Positions 31,960-44,550 of a stretch of DNA of 64,000 nucleotides are shown here, piece by piece; position 1 is the first letter of the stretch; each line of letters begins with the position of its first letter. A program made the position numbers and the translations under genes. Source of the stretch: Ascaphus truei (Eukaryota; Chordata; Amphibia; Anura; Ascaphidae); contig WSYH01002432.1 in the NCBI GenBank assembly GCA_036426205.1, positions 1 to 64,000 on the forward strand, in the 5' to 3' direction. The notes under the pieces were generated by a model that worked only from the letters and a program-made list of their open reading frames with translations, had not been told where the DNA came from and made no database searches.

Positions 31960-34560
31960 TATGTCTATGTAGAGGTAGAAGGGGCAGGAGCGGGCCAGTA
32001 GCGTCAAGGAAACAACAAGAGCTAGGGTGCTGCAGGAAGGCGAGGGGAGGAGACGGAAAAAAGTCGATGCAGAGAGCAGGAAACGGTAGGCTAGAGCGGA
32101 TGAAGCGGACAAGTGAGATGGGGGGGGGGTAGTGGTTGAAGTGAGGGATGGAGGAAGCGGGCGGCAAGCGGCAGATAGGGGAGGGTTGGCAGGAAGTGGA
32201 AGCGAAGGAAGGGAGGAGCGAAGGGAGTCTACGAGTCCAGAGTGAGGGGCGGGAGTAAGCAGGAGGAGAGGGAGGGCCAGATGGGAAATGCGGTGAGGAA
32301 AGAGTGGGGCAGGACAGCATAAAGAGCCTCCGAGAGTACCCACGAAGCGGAGGAGAGACGAATGGTGATAGGACAGTAAAGTAGTGAGAGAGGACAGGGA
32401 ATGAGGAGAGGAGTCAATGAGTATTCTGTGAAAAAGGGAGTACGATATGTTTCCATGATATTCTCTAGATGACATGATCGCTGATGGCTTCTGCTTCTGC
32501 TTCTGATTTGCTGCTATTTGCCTGATGTATGCCTGCTTCCACTCTTAAAGGAAGCCGAGTGGAGAAGAGTAGGTGGGAAGCATGGAAGGCAGCTAACAGG
32601 GTACGAAGGAGGCAGGAGAGGAGGCAGGACGGGGAGGGGAGGGTAGGACGTAGAAGGTAAAGAGCGCAGTAAGAGGGAGTAATAATAGGAAAGGAGGGAT
32701 AGGATGTGAGGGAGAGGAGGGAGAACGGATAGAGTGAATGGCAGGAAAACACACGGAAGAGGGCAACAAACGTGTGGGAGGAGAGGCGAGGGCAAGAAAA
32801 AGGATGAGGAGCGAGCAGAAGGGAGGAGAGGAAGAAGGGAGAGGAAGGAAAGCCGAGAGCGCCTAAGCACTTGAGAAAATAGGAAGAGGCAGAGTATGGA
32901 AATGAGGGGCGGCGGTCAGGAGCAACAAAGAGCACTGCCCAACAGATAGCCATTTTGATGTGACTATGTCGAGTGTCCTGTTTCTCCTTTTGCTGACTCT
33001 TTCCCCCTGCTTGCTGATCACTGACCTTGCCGTGCCTTCGTGGGGAAAGGGGCAGAGGTAGGAACGAGGAAGGGGAGCTAGAGCCGAGCTAGAAGACGAG
33101 GAAACTGAGGTGGGAGGGGAAAGTGAGTGGGTTAAGCATAAGAGCCGCTCGAGCGGGAAGCGTAGGAGGAAAGGGAGGGAGAGACAGGGCGTTCATGAAA
33201 AAGGCGGGGTAGATAGAAGGGGCTAGGGAATGCACCTGCAAACCGGCAATTTTACTGGATGCTATATCAACCATGGTTGCCTTTGTGCTCACTTATAATC
33301 TGCTTCCTGCCTCTGTTGTCTATCTCTCCTGTGGACTTGCACTCCCCCTTTATGAATTTTGCCTGATTGTTTCAGGAAGCGGGAGCGCTAGGAGGAAGGA
33401 GAAGAAGCTCAGAGAACAGGGCAAAGGAGGGGGGTATGAGAACAGGAGGTAGAGTAGGAGGAGGCGAAGGGGAAAAGAAGGAGGAGGAGGCAAGAGGAGA
33501 AGGAAGGAGTGAGACGAGGATCGGAGGGGCAAGCAAAAAAAGGGGGAAGGAGCAAGGAGAGACAGGAAGAAGAGGAGGAAAAGGAAGAGGGGAGTAGAGA
33601 AGAGAGGGAAAGAAAAGGAGGACAAGGACGGGGAGGGAAGGAAAAAGAAAGGTTCAAGCCGAGAAAAAGGAAGGGGAAGTGGGGAGGGGAAGAAGGGGAG
33701 AGGTGTGGGATGTGAAGCGTCTGATAATGATGTGTTATGACATGACTGCCTTCCTGTTGACACTCCTCCACCTTGACATCTGACTCTTGATGTGCTTTGC
33801 GCTGTGCCTTAAGAAGGAGTTCCGGAGTAACGGCCTCGCGGTGGAGACCCGATGAGGGATAGGCAGGAGCGGCAAAAGGGGAACGGAAGGGCAGCAGCAA
33901 GAAAGCGCAGATGAGGTCGAGGCTAAGGTACCGGCGAAGGGGTGAAGGGCAGCCAACGGTAAGGGGGGTGCCTAGCACCAGAGGAAGAGCGAAGGCGCGA
34001 ACGTAGGGGCTGTAAGAGCGTAGGGGCGGCGGCATGATGGACGGAAGCCAGGGAGAAAGAAAGCGTGAGTCTGGAAAAGGGTAAGGAGGGAGGGGTGGAA
34101 GCGAAAGGGGAAGGGATAGCGGAAAGAAAGGGAGCAGCCGCACGAAGGGGGAGGAAGACGGCAAGCAGCAGGGTGGGGGAAGGAGCTGAGGAAGGGGCAA
34201 AACAAAGGGTGTGAGGACAATAGGCAGCAGGAAAAAGGGGGCCACGATAGTGAAGGACGCGGGAATGAATGGAGGGCATGCTCCGTTTAAGAATTTGGTT
34301 CTGATGTTTGAAAGTCTCTGTGCTTTGCTGACCCGTTACTGCCTTATGTAAACTTGATCTTCTTCCACTCTTGATCAGCAGGACGGAGGAAGGGTAGACG
34401 GAAAAACGAGGAGGAAGGGGAGGGAAGGCGGAGAGCAAAAGAGGATCAAAGAGAAGATGGTAGCGGTAGCCGCGGTAAATACAAGAGAAGCAGGACGCAG
34501 ATTGGCACTGAAGCTCAGGGGTGTAACTTCTGCTCTTCTAGGCATGTTGAAACTCGTATA
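31960..34560. repeat. 2.6-kb polypurine-skewed block with reversed-skew islands
   Basis: The plus strand is dominated by G/A (GGAGGGAGAGG-type sequence), so the minus strand shows long Ser/Leu/Pro-rich frames that are probably compositional. At least six islands of about 95-145 bp (near 32460, 32945, 33236, 33712, 34275 and 34515) have the opposite skew. On the minus strand these read as polar stretches such as KAQRKAHQESDVKVEE. I recognise no protein and no repeat family. Confidence 0.6.
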
Positions 34561-34639
34561 GGCCATGTTCTCTGCTTGCTAATTGCCTCTCTGCTCATTC
34601 CCTCTTTGTCTCTCTCCTGATAATACTGTGTGAAAACTT

Positions 34640-35163
34640 TATAAATAAACAAGAACATAAATACAGCACATGGTTTTAAAAAGACTTGTAGGTGTTTAAT
34701 CCTAAAGCAATGATATGTCTTGGTATGAAGGAAACATTTAATTAGGGAGCATTTTATAACCCTGTGTACAAATACACTACTTATGCTCAAATTGATTCTT
34801 ACTGGGACTTTTCAATGATGTTCACTTTCTTGTACAAATTAGTTTGATGGCTTATTAATTTTATTGCTGAGGGTTAGTGATACCCACTACATTATTCTTT
34901 AGTGTAACAAATTTGATGACACAGGGGATTACAAATTTTCCAATCTGCAAAAACTGGGCACAAATGTAGCATAAAGGAAGGGAAATTCTGAACATGATGG
35001 GATATTCCTACAGCAAATTTGTTGCACTTTTCTGTACATGTTTTCTTTAGTTTTGAAGCCCGTATAAGCAATTAATGTCCAAGAGAATAATCTTGGAGTA
35101 AAAACTAGGCAACAATAATACTGTCCCATTATTACATCCACAATAAAAACATTATCAGGGTGT
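34640..35163. other. unassigned AT-rich DNA
   Basis: Nothing recognisable. A 97-codon minus-strand frame at 34929-35222 overlaps the SINE head and has no domain. Confidence 0.5.
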
Positions 35164-35403
35164 AGAAGGAGTGGTTCAGTGAGTAAAGACACCGGCTGGC
35201 ACTGAGTTTGAACCTGGTTCAAATTCCTGGGTCGGCTTCTTGAATCTTGGATAAGTCACTTTATCTCCCATGCCTCAGGCACCAAAAAATAAACTTGTAA
35301 ACTCTCAGGCAGGCACGTGTCTGCAAAATGTCTCTGTAAAGCGCTATGTAATACTAGCAGCACTTATACAAGAACATGCTATTATTATTATTATATTATT
35401 ATT
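35164..35403 (+). mobile_element. tRNA-derived MIR-like SINE, copy 2
   Basis: Matches 22813-23045: A box GTGGTTCAGTGAGTAAAG, B box GGTTCAAATTCC, core ATAAGTCACTTTATCTC and CATGCCTCAGG, tail ATACAAGAACATGC. It ends in an (ATT)n tail, the usual SINE 3' end. The B box is closer to the tRNA consensus than in copy 1. Confidence 0.85.
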
Positions 35404-36405
35404 CAAGCCGATCCTAAGTTCCTAATATTACAATCTGAGTAATATGTCTCCTGTGCTGCCCACATAGATGCAAAAAGAAAAAGCATTACTATTATTATAA
35501 TGTAAAATATACTGAGATATCAAGCATTAACAGCATGTAGCATTGTTACTCCCTCGTATATGAGTACTTGCCACCCAGCTCTGAAAGAGAAGACTCTACT
35601 TACTATTGGTCTTTTATTCAATTTTTAGGTAGTTTTATCTCTCCAAGTCCTTGAAATAATATTTCTCAGCAGCAAACGTTCAGAACTGAAAGACAAATGT
35701 TTGTAGGTAATGGTTTTTTTTGAGTGAAAAGCAAAAAAAAAAAGCACCAGAATCCAATTGGATGGAAACTGAGCTGGATCACGGAATAAAACACATTGTT
35801 TGCAATTGTTAAGAGAATTGAGAAATGGACCTTCAGAGGAATTCAGTTATTAAAGTGGAATAAGTATTGGGGAAAGCATGCATGCCTAATAATCCAGGGA
35901 ATTAGGTGAACGCCAATGTACAGCGTGGCTGATCAAGTCACACTAATCATCCAAACCTTTTAGGCAGAGAATCCTTACTGCTCCTAAGGACAGAGCACTG
36001 AGGAGAGGAACATGTGGACTCCTTAGTCCGGAGAGTCAGGGCGGTTCTGGTTGCAAAAAGATAATACTTTCCATTTTTACTACCCAAATAAAATACTATC
36101 ATTCAGCTGATACTAACTTTGCATATAACAAGCTGGGTAATATTTGTCCTGTGTACTTACCTAGACGCATAGAAAAAGCATATATTAATTATAATTATAA
36201 ATCTGACTGAGGACATCAACATATTAACCCACTATGTAGCATGTACTCATCGTATTGAGTAGTAATACCCCCCAGCGTTGAATGAGAAGACTTACTTACT
36301 ATAGGTCTTTTAGTACCATTTCCAGATAGATTTTATTTTGCTCCAAGTCCTGGAATAATATTTCTCGTAGCAAACGTTCAGAATGAAGACGGATGTTCGT
36401 AGGAA
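35398..36405. repeat. diverged tandem repeat pair (about 310 bp, offset about 700 bp)
   Basis: 35398-35720 and 36096-36405 align with many changes: shared TAAGCTGGGTAATAT-like, AGAGAAGACT...TACTAT, GGTCTTTTA and TCCAAGTCCTTGAAATAATA blocks. The intervening segment is unrelated. No coding content. It probably represents an old local duplication or two copies of one repeat. Confidence 0.7.
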
Positions 36406-36659
36406 AGAGGAGTGTGTAGTGTGATAGGGTTTATCTCCCCATGCAGTGCAGGCTTTCACAGAGATCGCTCGTATTATTAAACCAGTGCTGCGTCTATGAC
36501 CTTATACAGTGCTCACAATAGGGAGGGGAGTCTTTGTGGAGCTGGAACATTACAGAGGCATTCCACAAAGACTCATTAGGAGTGGTTTCGGGGAATAGAA
36601 AATGATGGCTTGGACAATGGGAATGAAATGAATCAGGTATAAGTATGATTTTATGTAAT

Positions 36660-38720
36660 GTTTATTTACTAAAGTAAACCAGGTACACAGAATTTTACAG
36701 AGTTAGAATGGAGACAGAACTTGATATAATATACAAAATCACACAAGGATTTAAACAGCAAGTTAACCAAAGGAATTAGGGCGTACCTGCCCCACGAATT
36801 AATATCTAAAATGTTAAATGGAAACTTAAGAATACACATGTGAGAAAATGCAGTTGAGAACAGATTTGAGGGGACAGATCCTGCTGAGAGCGTAAGGAAT
36901 AGTCTCAGGGGTAAATTAACCAGGCGCATTATAAGGAGGTGAATTTCAGGCATGTAAGAAAAGGGGGGGAGGAAGGGATAATAATTGGTTGAATATTGGG
37001 GGATGGAGGGAATTCCATAACTCAGGGCATCAAAAGTGAAAAGAGTTTGAGATGTGAGAGCACTGTAGAAATAAATGGAGCAAAGAGATGACGCCTTCAG
37101 CAGAGTAAAAGGGATGAGAGGGTGCATAGCTGGATATAAGACATGCACATAACATGGAGTAGGAGATATTAGATCAGAAATAGAATGCTATGCAAAGCGG
37201 AGTTAATGGGGAGTCATTGGAGGGATTTCAGAAGGAGAGAGGCAGAGACAGATCTAGAACATAGAGGATCGCTTCGCCATAGCATTCGGATACATTTTTA
37301 GAGTTTGAAGTTGGAGGGCAGGAAGCCAGAGAGAAGAGAAGAAGATTGCTAGTCAAGTTTAGAGTATGCATGGGCCAAGTTATTACAAAGACATTTCCCT
37401 GTAAATATGGATTATGTGCGTCTTGATGAGATTGGCACGTTGATTAAATAAATTTCAGGACATGAATCAACTCTTTTCAATGCGCAAGCCGGTTATATTT
37501 CACCATTTGATTAGAACCTGAGTATGGGATTTGCGTGGATGTGAAGAGAGGAGAGAGAGAGAGAAAGAGGAGCCAGATTGGATAATCCATTCAGATTTTT
37601 TAACATGTGAATATCATCTTGAATCGAATATTAAACTAAAACACAACAAATAATTTGTGGGCCAATTTTCGATACATGGTTTAGGGGGGATTATTGGGCT
37701 CTTCTTTTAGACGTGACGTTTCATGTAACAGTGGCGCGTTCAGTCGGAAATTGCAGGGGACAATCAATGACTTGGGACGGATTTCAGGAGTAAAATTTAG
37801 GAGCTTGAAGAAATATGTTGTATCATCTGCAAACAGAGTACTATTGAAACTAAATTAAATAATGAGATCCCAGGTAGAGCAGTGTACTGTATATAGAGAG
37901 AAAAGGAGTGGACTAAGGACAGCGTCCTGCGGCCCATCAAAAAGGACGAGGGGAGGGACAAGAGGAAGAGCTAGCAATGGATATACTGTAGAAGTGTTTA
38001 CAGTACCAAAAAGTGAAGACTTTTGCAGGAACAGAGGGTTGTCAAAAGTGTCCAAAGCAGCAGAGAGGCACGCAAACGTTTAAAAGTAGGAGTAGAGCCA
38101 AATTTGGCAATGTGCAGAGAAGATTCAGTAGCTACTGTGGTGGGTCGTTAGTTTCAGTAAATATAAACGGTTGTTTAAAAGCCAGATTGCAATGGGTCAA
38201 AGAGAGTATGAATGTTGAGGGAAGAAATAAATGCGAATAGAAGAGATGTTCGAGAAGCTTGAAAAGTCTGGCAAGAGATATGATGATAGTTAGAGGGGGA
38301 CGTAGATAAGGGCTGTTGTTTTTAAGAATAGGTGTTCATATTGCCTGTGTTAACAGCGAGCGGGGAAGGTTGTCTAAAATGAAATAGGAGTTAACAATAT
38401 GTGGAAGTCTATGGAGGCAGCGTGGAGTAACGGTCGATGAGGTGAGAGGGTATGGGGACTGGTTGCATGCAATGCGGAGAGGAGGAAAATACAATAGAAG
38501 CAGAAAAGAAACAATTCCCATTATGTGTCAGGGGGAAGGAAGTCCAAGGGTAGAGACAAAGGGAGCTGAAATAGTCAGAAAAGTTTTAAGGCGTAGTTAA
38601 AATAGAGAAACGGTAGAAGTGGTTGAAACATGTAATGAAAGAGAAAAGGCAACGTAGAAGTTAGTTCTGGGGATCAAATAATTGTGAGAAGAAGCATGGT
38701 ATGTTGACCTTATAGATAGT
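36660..38720 (-). pseudogene. degenerate LINE reverse transcriptase (non-L1 type)
   Basis: On the minus strand the order of RT motifs is kept. A PILKNN...YLRPPLTIIISLARLFKLLE-like block at about 38240-38340 corresponds to the family's NYRPISLL...KLLE. A degenerate AFDTVDH region follows. Then GPQDAVLSPLLFSLYTV at about 37895-37945 corresponds to PQGSVLGPLLFSLY, and LFADDTTYFF (catalytic ADD near 37822-37830) follows in the same frame after one stop. C-terminal broken frames run to about 36669. Many stops and indels make it inert. CR1/RTE/Rex-like clades share these motifs, so the clade is uncertain. Confidence 0.75.
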
Positions 38721-38947
38721 GCGATGAAGCAGGGAAGGAGACATTTCTAGTGAATGAAGTCTGCCAGAGTGTAGCGATTCCTCAAGAACCATTCAGAGAA
38801 GTGTGTGCAGAAGGTTGGAAGCGTGTCAATGCTTAACCCAAGTATCAGGTTTGCAGTGCATAAGAGTGTAAGGGGGGGGGGGGGGAAAAGGCATTCTTGG
38901 TTAAAAGGCGGAAGTATTATACTGTAATTTTATGTTTGCAAGATTAT
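38721..38947. other. unassigned DNA with a G homopolymer
   Basis: A run of about 13 G lies at 38872-38884. No gene seen. Confidence 0.5.
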
Positions 38948-39440
38948 AAGGTGTAGCACCCCTTTTCCAACCCCTAAGGGAGAACCTGTTCTTCCCGTAT
39001 AAGTTTCATATACAGTACCGTGGTGTGGCTGTGGTGGGGCAGACCTGACCGTGTAGGTCAACAGCAGGCTGAGAGTGCTCGTGCGGTGGGTATAGGAGAG
39101 TCAACCGTACAGGATTCAGCAGTTTCTACTCTCCGGTGCAGCGCCTCCAGCTTGCGGGGTCCTGTCAGGAACAGATGTCTCCCCCCACAGCATACTCTTC
39201 AAATGAATACACATCAGTCAGATGTGGATACAACTGGTTTTATTCATAGTGTTCATCCTCTCCATCTCTCTCCTTCTGGCCTAGACTGGCACCCAAGGGC
39301 TCTTGAGGACCAACAGGGCCATTTCATCATAATTAGCCTGATGGGGTATAGGTAGAGTAGTTCCACTCACACAGAGGGAAGGATCAGAAATACCACACAT
39401 CTTAGTGGAGTGCCAGCTTGTTTTTGTGTTTCAAAAAGGT
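38948..39440. repeat. LTR-like direct repeat, copy 1
   Basis: Begins TGTAGCACCCC and shares ordered blocks with 41928-42370: GGAGAGTCAAC, ACAGGA(C)TTCAGCAG, a GCATACTC...CAGTCAGATG block and TTCCACTC...CACA(C)TTCTTAGT. Similarity is patchy. The same orientation and TG start suggest LTRs of one old element or two solo LTRs. Confidence 0.55.
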
Positions 39441-40779
39441 ATGTTTTTTTTTTTCCAAAGAAGTACATCATAATATCAGGGGTATTCTTGGGGAAAAGTT
39501 CTATCATAATGCTAAGAACAAGTGTTTAACAGTAAATAACAATTATGGAGCGAATTGTGACTGCTTCGCCCGGCGAAACCGTAAATGGCTGCTGTCAGGC
39601 TAGAACTTGGACCCTGACACCTGGTAGAGGCTGTATAAGGTACATACATTCTCAGTTCTTCTCTGGGAAGAAACAAAGGATAGAGAGAGAAAAAGAAGGG
39701 AAGGAAGAAAGAGAGAAGAAGACAGGGGGGGAGAGGAGAGGATACTGGAGGGAAGTGGGGGGGTGGTTGTAGGACAGACGGGACCGGGAAATGGGAAGAG
39801 GGTGGCCACTCCCACCCACCATCGGAGACGCCATGAGGCGGGACAAGGCGGCACATGCCCGGCCGGACCCAGGAGACGGAGACAAGGCCTAAAGGATTCA
39901 CCCCGGTCATCCCCGCGACGCGGCTCAGCCAAGGCCAGAGGTCCCAGACCCTGTTTAAAACTGTTCGGTCCTTTTTGGTTAACGAGAGCCGTTAGTACTC
40001 CATGAGTTCAACCTATCAGTCGTCTTAAGAACATTTGTTTTGGTTGGGGGTTAATTTTTCTTCCAGCAAGCTTTAAGCGCACAGCACGCTGCTGGTGAGT
40101 ACGTGTGCAATCAGTTTTTTATGAGGGCGGCATGTGGCTACTCCACAGGTTTTGCCAGTAGGACACTCAGCGGATCCAGGGGATCTCCCCTCGGAAATTC
40201 CTTCTTAGCCATTAACAGGACCGTGCTCAGCAATTTCTTGAACCGGCGGGCACGCCACAGTATATGGACACGGTCTCCACACTGACCCCAAACCCCTCCA
40301 GCAGAGGTAGGGAGGCCCGGGAAATTGGCTCAGCTATCTGGGATAGGTCACCACTGGTATAATGGATTTTGTAGGGTTTTTTACTTTATGGGTGTGCAGA
40401 TTGAGGTTTAGCCTCTGCCTCCCAGAGCTCCCCACATCTCTATCTATTTCCAAATTGAGGGCACAGCAACATTTCTATCATATAGTTATGGTTGGGGGGT
40501 ATCGTGGACCGTGCTAGCCCGAGTAGATCTCCGAGATAGACCCTCTCTGGTACAACTGGACCCACAAACCCTTTTCAAGGGCCGTGGTGGGCCTTTAAAC
40601 TTCGAATTTATGGATACTGTTTGAGGAAAGTCTGATCTGGGGAACCCATACAGAGGGAATTCACTTGTTGAGTTCTCCTGCAGCTCAGCAGTCGCCATCA
40701 CTGAATTTGTTCAGTAAGGTATGATGCTTTGTTGTAGTAGCCCTCTGGAAACTGTGCAAAATCTTTAAGTCACACCCGG
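39441..40779. other. interior of the LTR-like pair, mostly unassigned
   Basis: Contains a purine-rich stretch (39660-39770) and a GC-rich segment (39780-39960). On the minus strand 40110-40270 weakly resembles the Cys-rich C-terminal end of L1-type ORF2, in line with the L1-like remnant that follows. Not firm. Confidence 0.35.
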
Positions 40780-41760
40780 GGGGAACTCGGTTTCCCAAAA
40801 TGGGAGAGGAATGGAAGGGGAGGATACCAGTCTCGTGCCTGTCTTTTGTTTTTGCCCAAAACTTCCACGTGTCACCTCATGGCCCCCCAGTCCGTCCCTG
40901 CCCATTATATATCTCCCCCCCCCTCCTAAGACCAACAAGTATCCGCCCAGGAGACAGGGGAGAGACGTTGGAGGGATTCGATCTCCAACCAGCAGCAAGA
41001 CCGCTGGATGCATTGTTCCAGATCACGCTTGTTTTAGGGGGCCTGAGTGGTAATATTTTATATGTCGAGGTAACCCCTAGGACCTCCACACTCCTGTGGG
41101 GCTAACATTACTGATCTACCGGTCTTTTGATCTTTCCATATGAATTGGAAAGATACTATTTTCAATATGTTTAGTCTGCCAGCGAATGCAGATCGGAAGA
41201 GTCCTGGAAAAAAAATACAGTAGCCTTGGACGGTATACTCAATCTTAACACCTCTGCCCACCCTTCCAGCAGCCACGAATTGGTATTTATTCCATCTCTG
41301 AAGGTCTCTTTTTAATTTAGAAAATAGAGCGTGGGGAATACTTTTAAATAGTGCTGAAAACTTGGCAGCTATTTTAATCCCTAGATATTTTATGCTTGTG
41401 GTATGAGCTCCAGTTAAAGCTAAATTAACTGTAAAAGCTTTACATCATGGGAGGGAAGGGGATAGATTCAGGCTTCTGATTTGTCGTGTTAATTTGTCAC
41501 CTGATATCTGGCCAAATTTCTCTAATTGGAGGACTGGAAGTTAGGGAGAGTCACCAGGGGGGAGGTCAGCAGAGATAGAATAAAATTGTCCGCAAATAGG
41601 GATCTTGTACTTTGTGTTCCCAATGACGACTCCTTTTATGTCCAAGTCTGTTCTATGATTGTCGGCGAGGGGCTCAATTGACAATGCACAAAGGAGAGGG
41701 GGGAAAGGGCAGCCCTGTCGTTTCATTCTTAATTTTTATGGCGGCGGGATCGCCTGGGGT
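40780..41760 (-). pseudogene. L1/Tx1-type LINE ORF2 remnant
   Basis: At 41541-41723 the minus strand gives RQGCPFPPLLCALSIEPLA, then DIKGVVIGNTKYKI, the RT palm block typical of L1-clade elements. The following catalytic FADD is replaced by CGQF. Further on, FQFIWKDQKTGRSVM and GGPRGYLD (about 41058-41160) match the conserved FIWK...KP and GGLGLPDL segments downstream of RT. WVEIES-like and PFWETEFPPG blocks follow to 40780. Frameshifts and stops are abundant. It lies between the LTR-like repeats, but on its own strand. Confidence 0.75.
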
Positions 41761-41927
41761 GGTTTACAAGGTCACCGGTTTTTACCTACAGTGCTCGCAA
41801 TCCTTCTAGGAAGGGGCCCCTGTAGACGAATTGTAATATTGTTTGGTCTAAGGAAATCCTAACCTGATCCTACCAAAACGCTTTTTTTACGGCGTCCAGG
41901 ACTCAGCAAGAGTTCTATAGACTATAA

Positions 41928-42370
41928 GTGTAACATCTCATACACCCCCTCTAAAGGAGACACCTGTACCATTCCTGGAATAATTGTCACTACTTTGGCT
42001 TGTGGTTGGTGAATACCGTTGAGGGTACACAGACAGCGCCTGGGTGCTATGTGGGTGGATACGGAGAGTCAACAGGACAGGACTTCAGCAGCTTGCAGCG
42101 GGTCTGTGTTAGAAGACACAGATTGTCTCACCCACAAGCACTCTTACCATTGCATACTCGCAGTCAGATGGAGTACAACTGTGTGATTCGCTAGATGCCC
42201 ATAATCTCAATTCTGCTCTGTACCTGCACACAAGGGGCATGAGGCCCCAAAAGGCCCCTCTCAGCCCCCTTGCCCCTGATGGTAATAAGGTGGATAGTTC
42301 CACTCCCCAAAGGGAAAAAAACCAAGAATTAACACACTTCTTAGTGCGCAGTGCAGCTTTTATTTTATAC
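41928..42370. repeat. LTR-like direct repeat, copy 2
   Basis: See 38948-39440. Begins TGTAACATCTC. No target-site duplication is visible to me. Confidence 0.55.
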
Positions 42371-44500
42371 CTGAGGACTGGGGGGTTGTAACCCTGCCCA
42401 TAACAAGGCAGGGTCAACGTACTGGGAAACTCCATGCCATGTGACCCAGTTAGTACCCTCCGCAGGGTATTATGACACGCCAACTGCCTGGGTAGACACC
42501 TGCACCTGAATAGGAGTAACAGTTGTATAATCAAGGCCTTGCAACTGCAAGCTAGGCCCTTTGCAGGAGTTTTAACCCCAACACTGACCTGTTTCACTAT
42601 ACAGACCTTATAGTTTGAGGCCAGCGCGAAAGGCTATAGCCAGCGCGCGCACTCGGCTACAGCAGGGATCGAGTAGAGCAAGAGGAGAGGTTGGAATTAG
42701 CTTGGATTTCAAGGGCAGATTAGAACAAGTTGAATGATGATATTCTGAGGGTTAGTGTGAGAGGCAGGAGGATAGTCAAAAGGCCAATGAGTGACAACAA
42801 ATTAAATGAGCTAATGGTCAAAGAGGGAACAGTGGAGAGCATTAAAAGTCAGGAGTCAGTAACGCCGTTCTTGCCAAAAACAAACGTCTAACCACAGTAG
42901 TCGTCCTTGTTGTTACTGGATGTATTCAATTGCCTGAGGACCATAGCATGAAGATTTAAAGAGAGGAAGCGAGAAACTCGGGAAACCGAGGAAGGATGAG
43001 GAACGCTGTGTTCAGAGTCAGAAAGGAATAGAAGGGGGATGTGTACCTTTGGTTAAAAGGATGTCGACCACAACTTAGAGAGAGAGTGACGAGGAAAGCT
43101 AGACATCTGTGTTAGACGGTGTAAGCTTGTAAAAGAAGAACAAGGAACAGTGAAGGCAATACGGAGTAGTTTATTTGGGCCAGAGAGTAGATGGAAGACA
43201 TGTATAAGTGCAGTTGTTTTTACACGTTGAAGTAAGTATGTGTGCAGCATGAGTACAGACAAGCTGGAAACATTTTGTGGAATGGAGAGTAGTGGGGAGA
43301 GAAGGTAGTAAAGGGGGGAATACAGAAGAAAAGTAAGAGGGAGGAGGAACGAACAAACAAGATTTTGAGAAGAGTGCACGTGGTAAGTGAAAACCAGGAA
43401 AGCAGAGGAGAGAGCCGAGAAAGGCATGATGGCAGTAGTTGGGATGGTGAAGTCTGAACGAAGAAAGAGTGATATTTGTAGGTAAAGGCCTTTATTCTGT
43501 AAGGTGATATAGTGCCCACATCAGGAACTTACTTATGTAAAGCCCCCATTTACTTCAGTGGGATGCGAGGGATTTCGTGCACAATTCATGAATCTGATAG
43601 TAGTGTATCTACGTACAGTCAAGTTTACTCTCCAGATAATCAAAGAAGTCAAGTGTCCTCCTCAAGAACACACCAACACCTAACCGGAAATATCAATCAC
43701 ACATGCTCTTCCATATCTACAGGTTTTGTATGCCAGTGCTTGAATCTCTCCTGGTGTTGTGGAACATCAAGATCCTTCGGCCTCCTGCCACCTGGACTAC
43801 CAGGGCCTATTTTCCAATTCGACTGGACTTCACATCCTGGGACGGATGAACCTGTTCAGGTTGAAGGCACTCATCAGTTGGGTGATTGTCACGGTAGGCG
43901 GGTGCCCGCCTGATGTAATAAAGTGAAGCCCAGGCTGACTTCCCCAAAAAACCGTGTGTAATTGGCACGCTCTGCAAGCGCTTATTTTGACCAAGTCGCT
44001 ATAGGTTTTTTCTTGGGTATCACCTTCTAGAAAAGATCTAATCACTGATGTCTGGAAGGGGAACACTTATAACTTGGGAAAAGGGAAATGTAATTAATAA
44101 CCGTAGAGTCTATTAAACACTTTATTTCCTGTAAAGTAAAAATGTATTCCCAATGTTGAAGTGTGAGCATTTCCCCATAGAGGTTAGCCAGACAGAAATG
44201 TTATGTTGTCGTTTCTGTGTTTTCATAGGCAGAGAGTGGGTAGTACACTTAGCTGGACTGCATTCAGGAAAACGGTTTTGTGAGACCTGGGGACCGAGAG
44301 CTAAGTTCTGGACATTGTGGAGAGGAAGGGCTCTGACTTCAGGCTGGAACCTGCATTTTCTGCATAGTAAAAGCCTTTGTTCCACCTAGACATGGAGGTG
44401 GCTACCTCACAGGCGCAATGGGACTGGCCAGTGTAACAGTTGCTGTGTTTCAGACCCATAGGCACAATTCTCGGCGAATTAGAACAACGCCTTTCACTAA
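42371..44500. other. unassigned, with purine-skewed segment 42650-43450
   Basis: 42650-43450 is purine-rich on the plus strand and gives broken Ser/Leu/His-rich minus-strand frames resembling LINE debris like that at 36.7-38.7 kb, but I find no diagnostic motif. At 43888 a TGTCACGG...TGCCCGCC start may be an LTR end. Otherwise nothing recognisable. Confidence 0.4.
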
Positions 44501-44502
44501 TA

Positions 44503-44550
44503 CAGGAGATAACCTGAGGAAGCTAGCCTAGCGAAACGCGTTGCTCTAAT
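44503..44550 (+). ncRNA. hammerhead-ribozyme-like motif 7 (UU cleavage-site variant)
   Basis: CTGAGGA (44514-44520), extra A, stem II GCTAG/CTAGC (44522-44526 with 44528-44532), GAAA (44533-44536), CGCG (44537-44540), then TT instead of TA. Stem I could use GAG (44506-44508) with CTC (44544-44546). The unit downstream (to about 44760) is non-coding and resembles a PLE terminal-repeat body. Confidence 0.6.

Noticed and set aside
32465..32953. Several 100-280 codon minus-strand frames rich in Ser, Leu and Pro between 31.9 and 34.6 kb
   Set aside because: They follow from the polypyrimidine composition of that strand; overlapping frames are open in more than one phase, and no domain is present.
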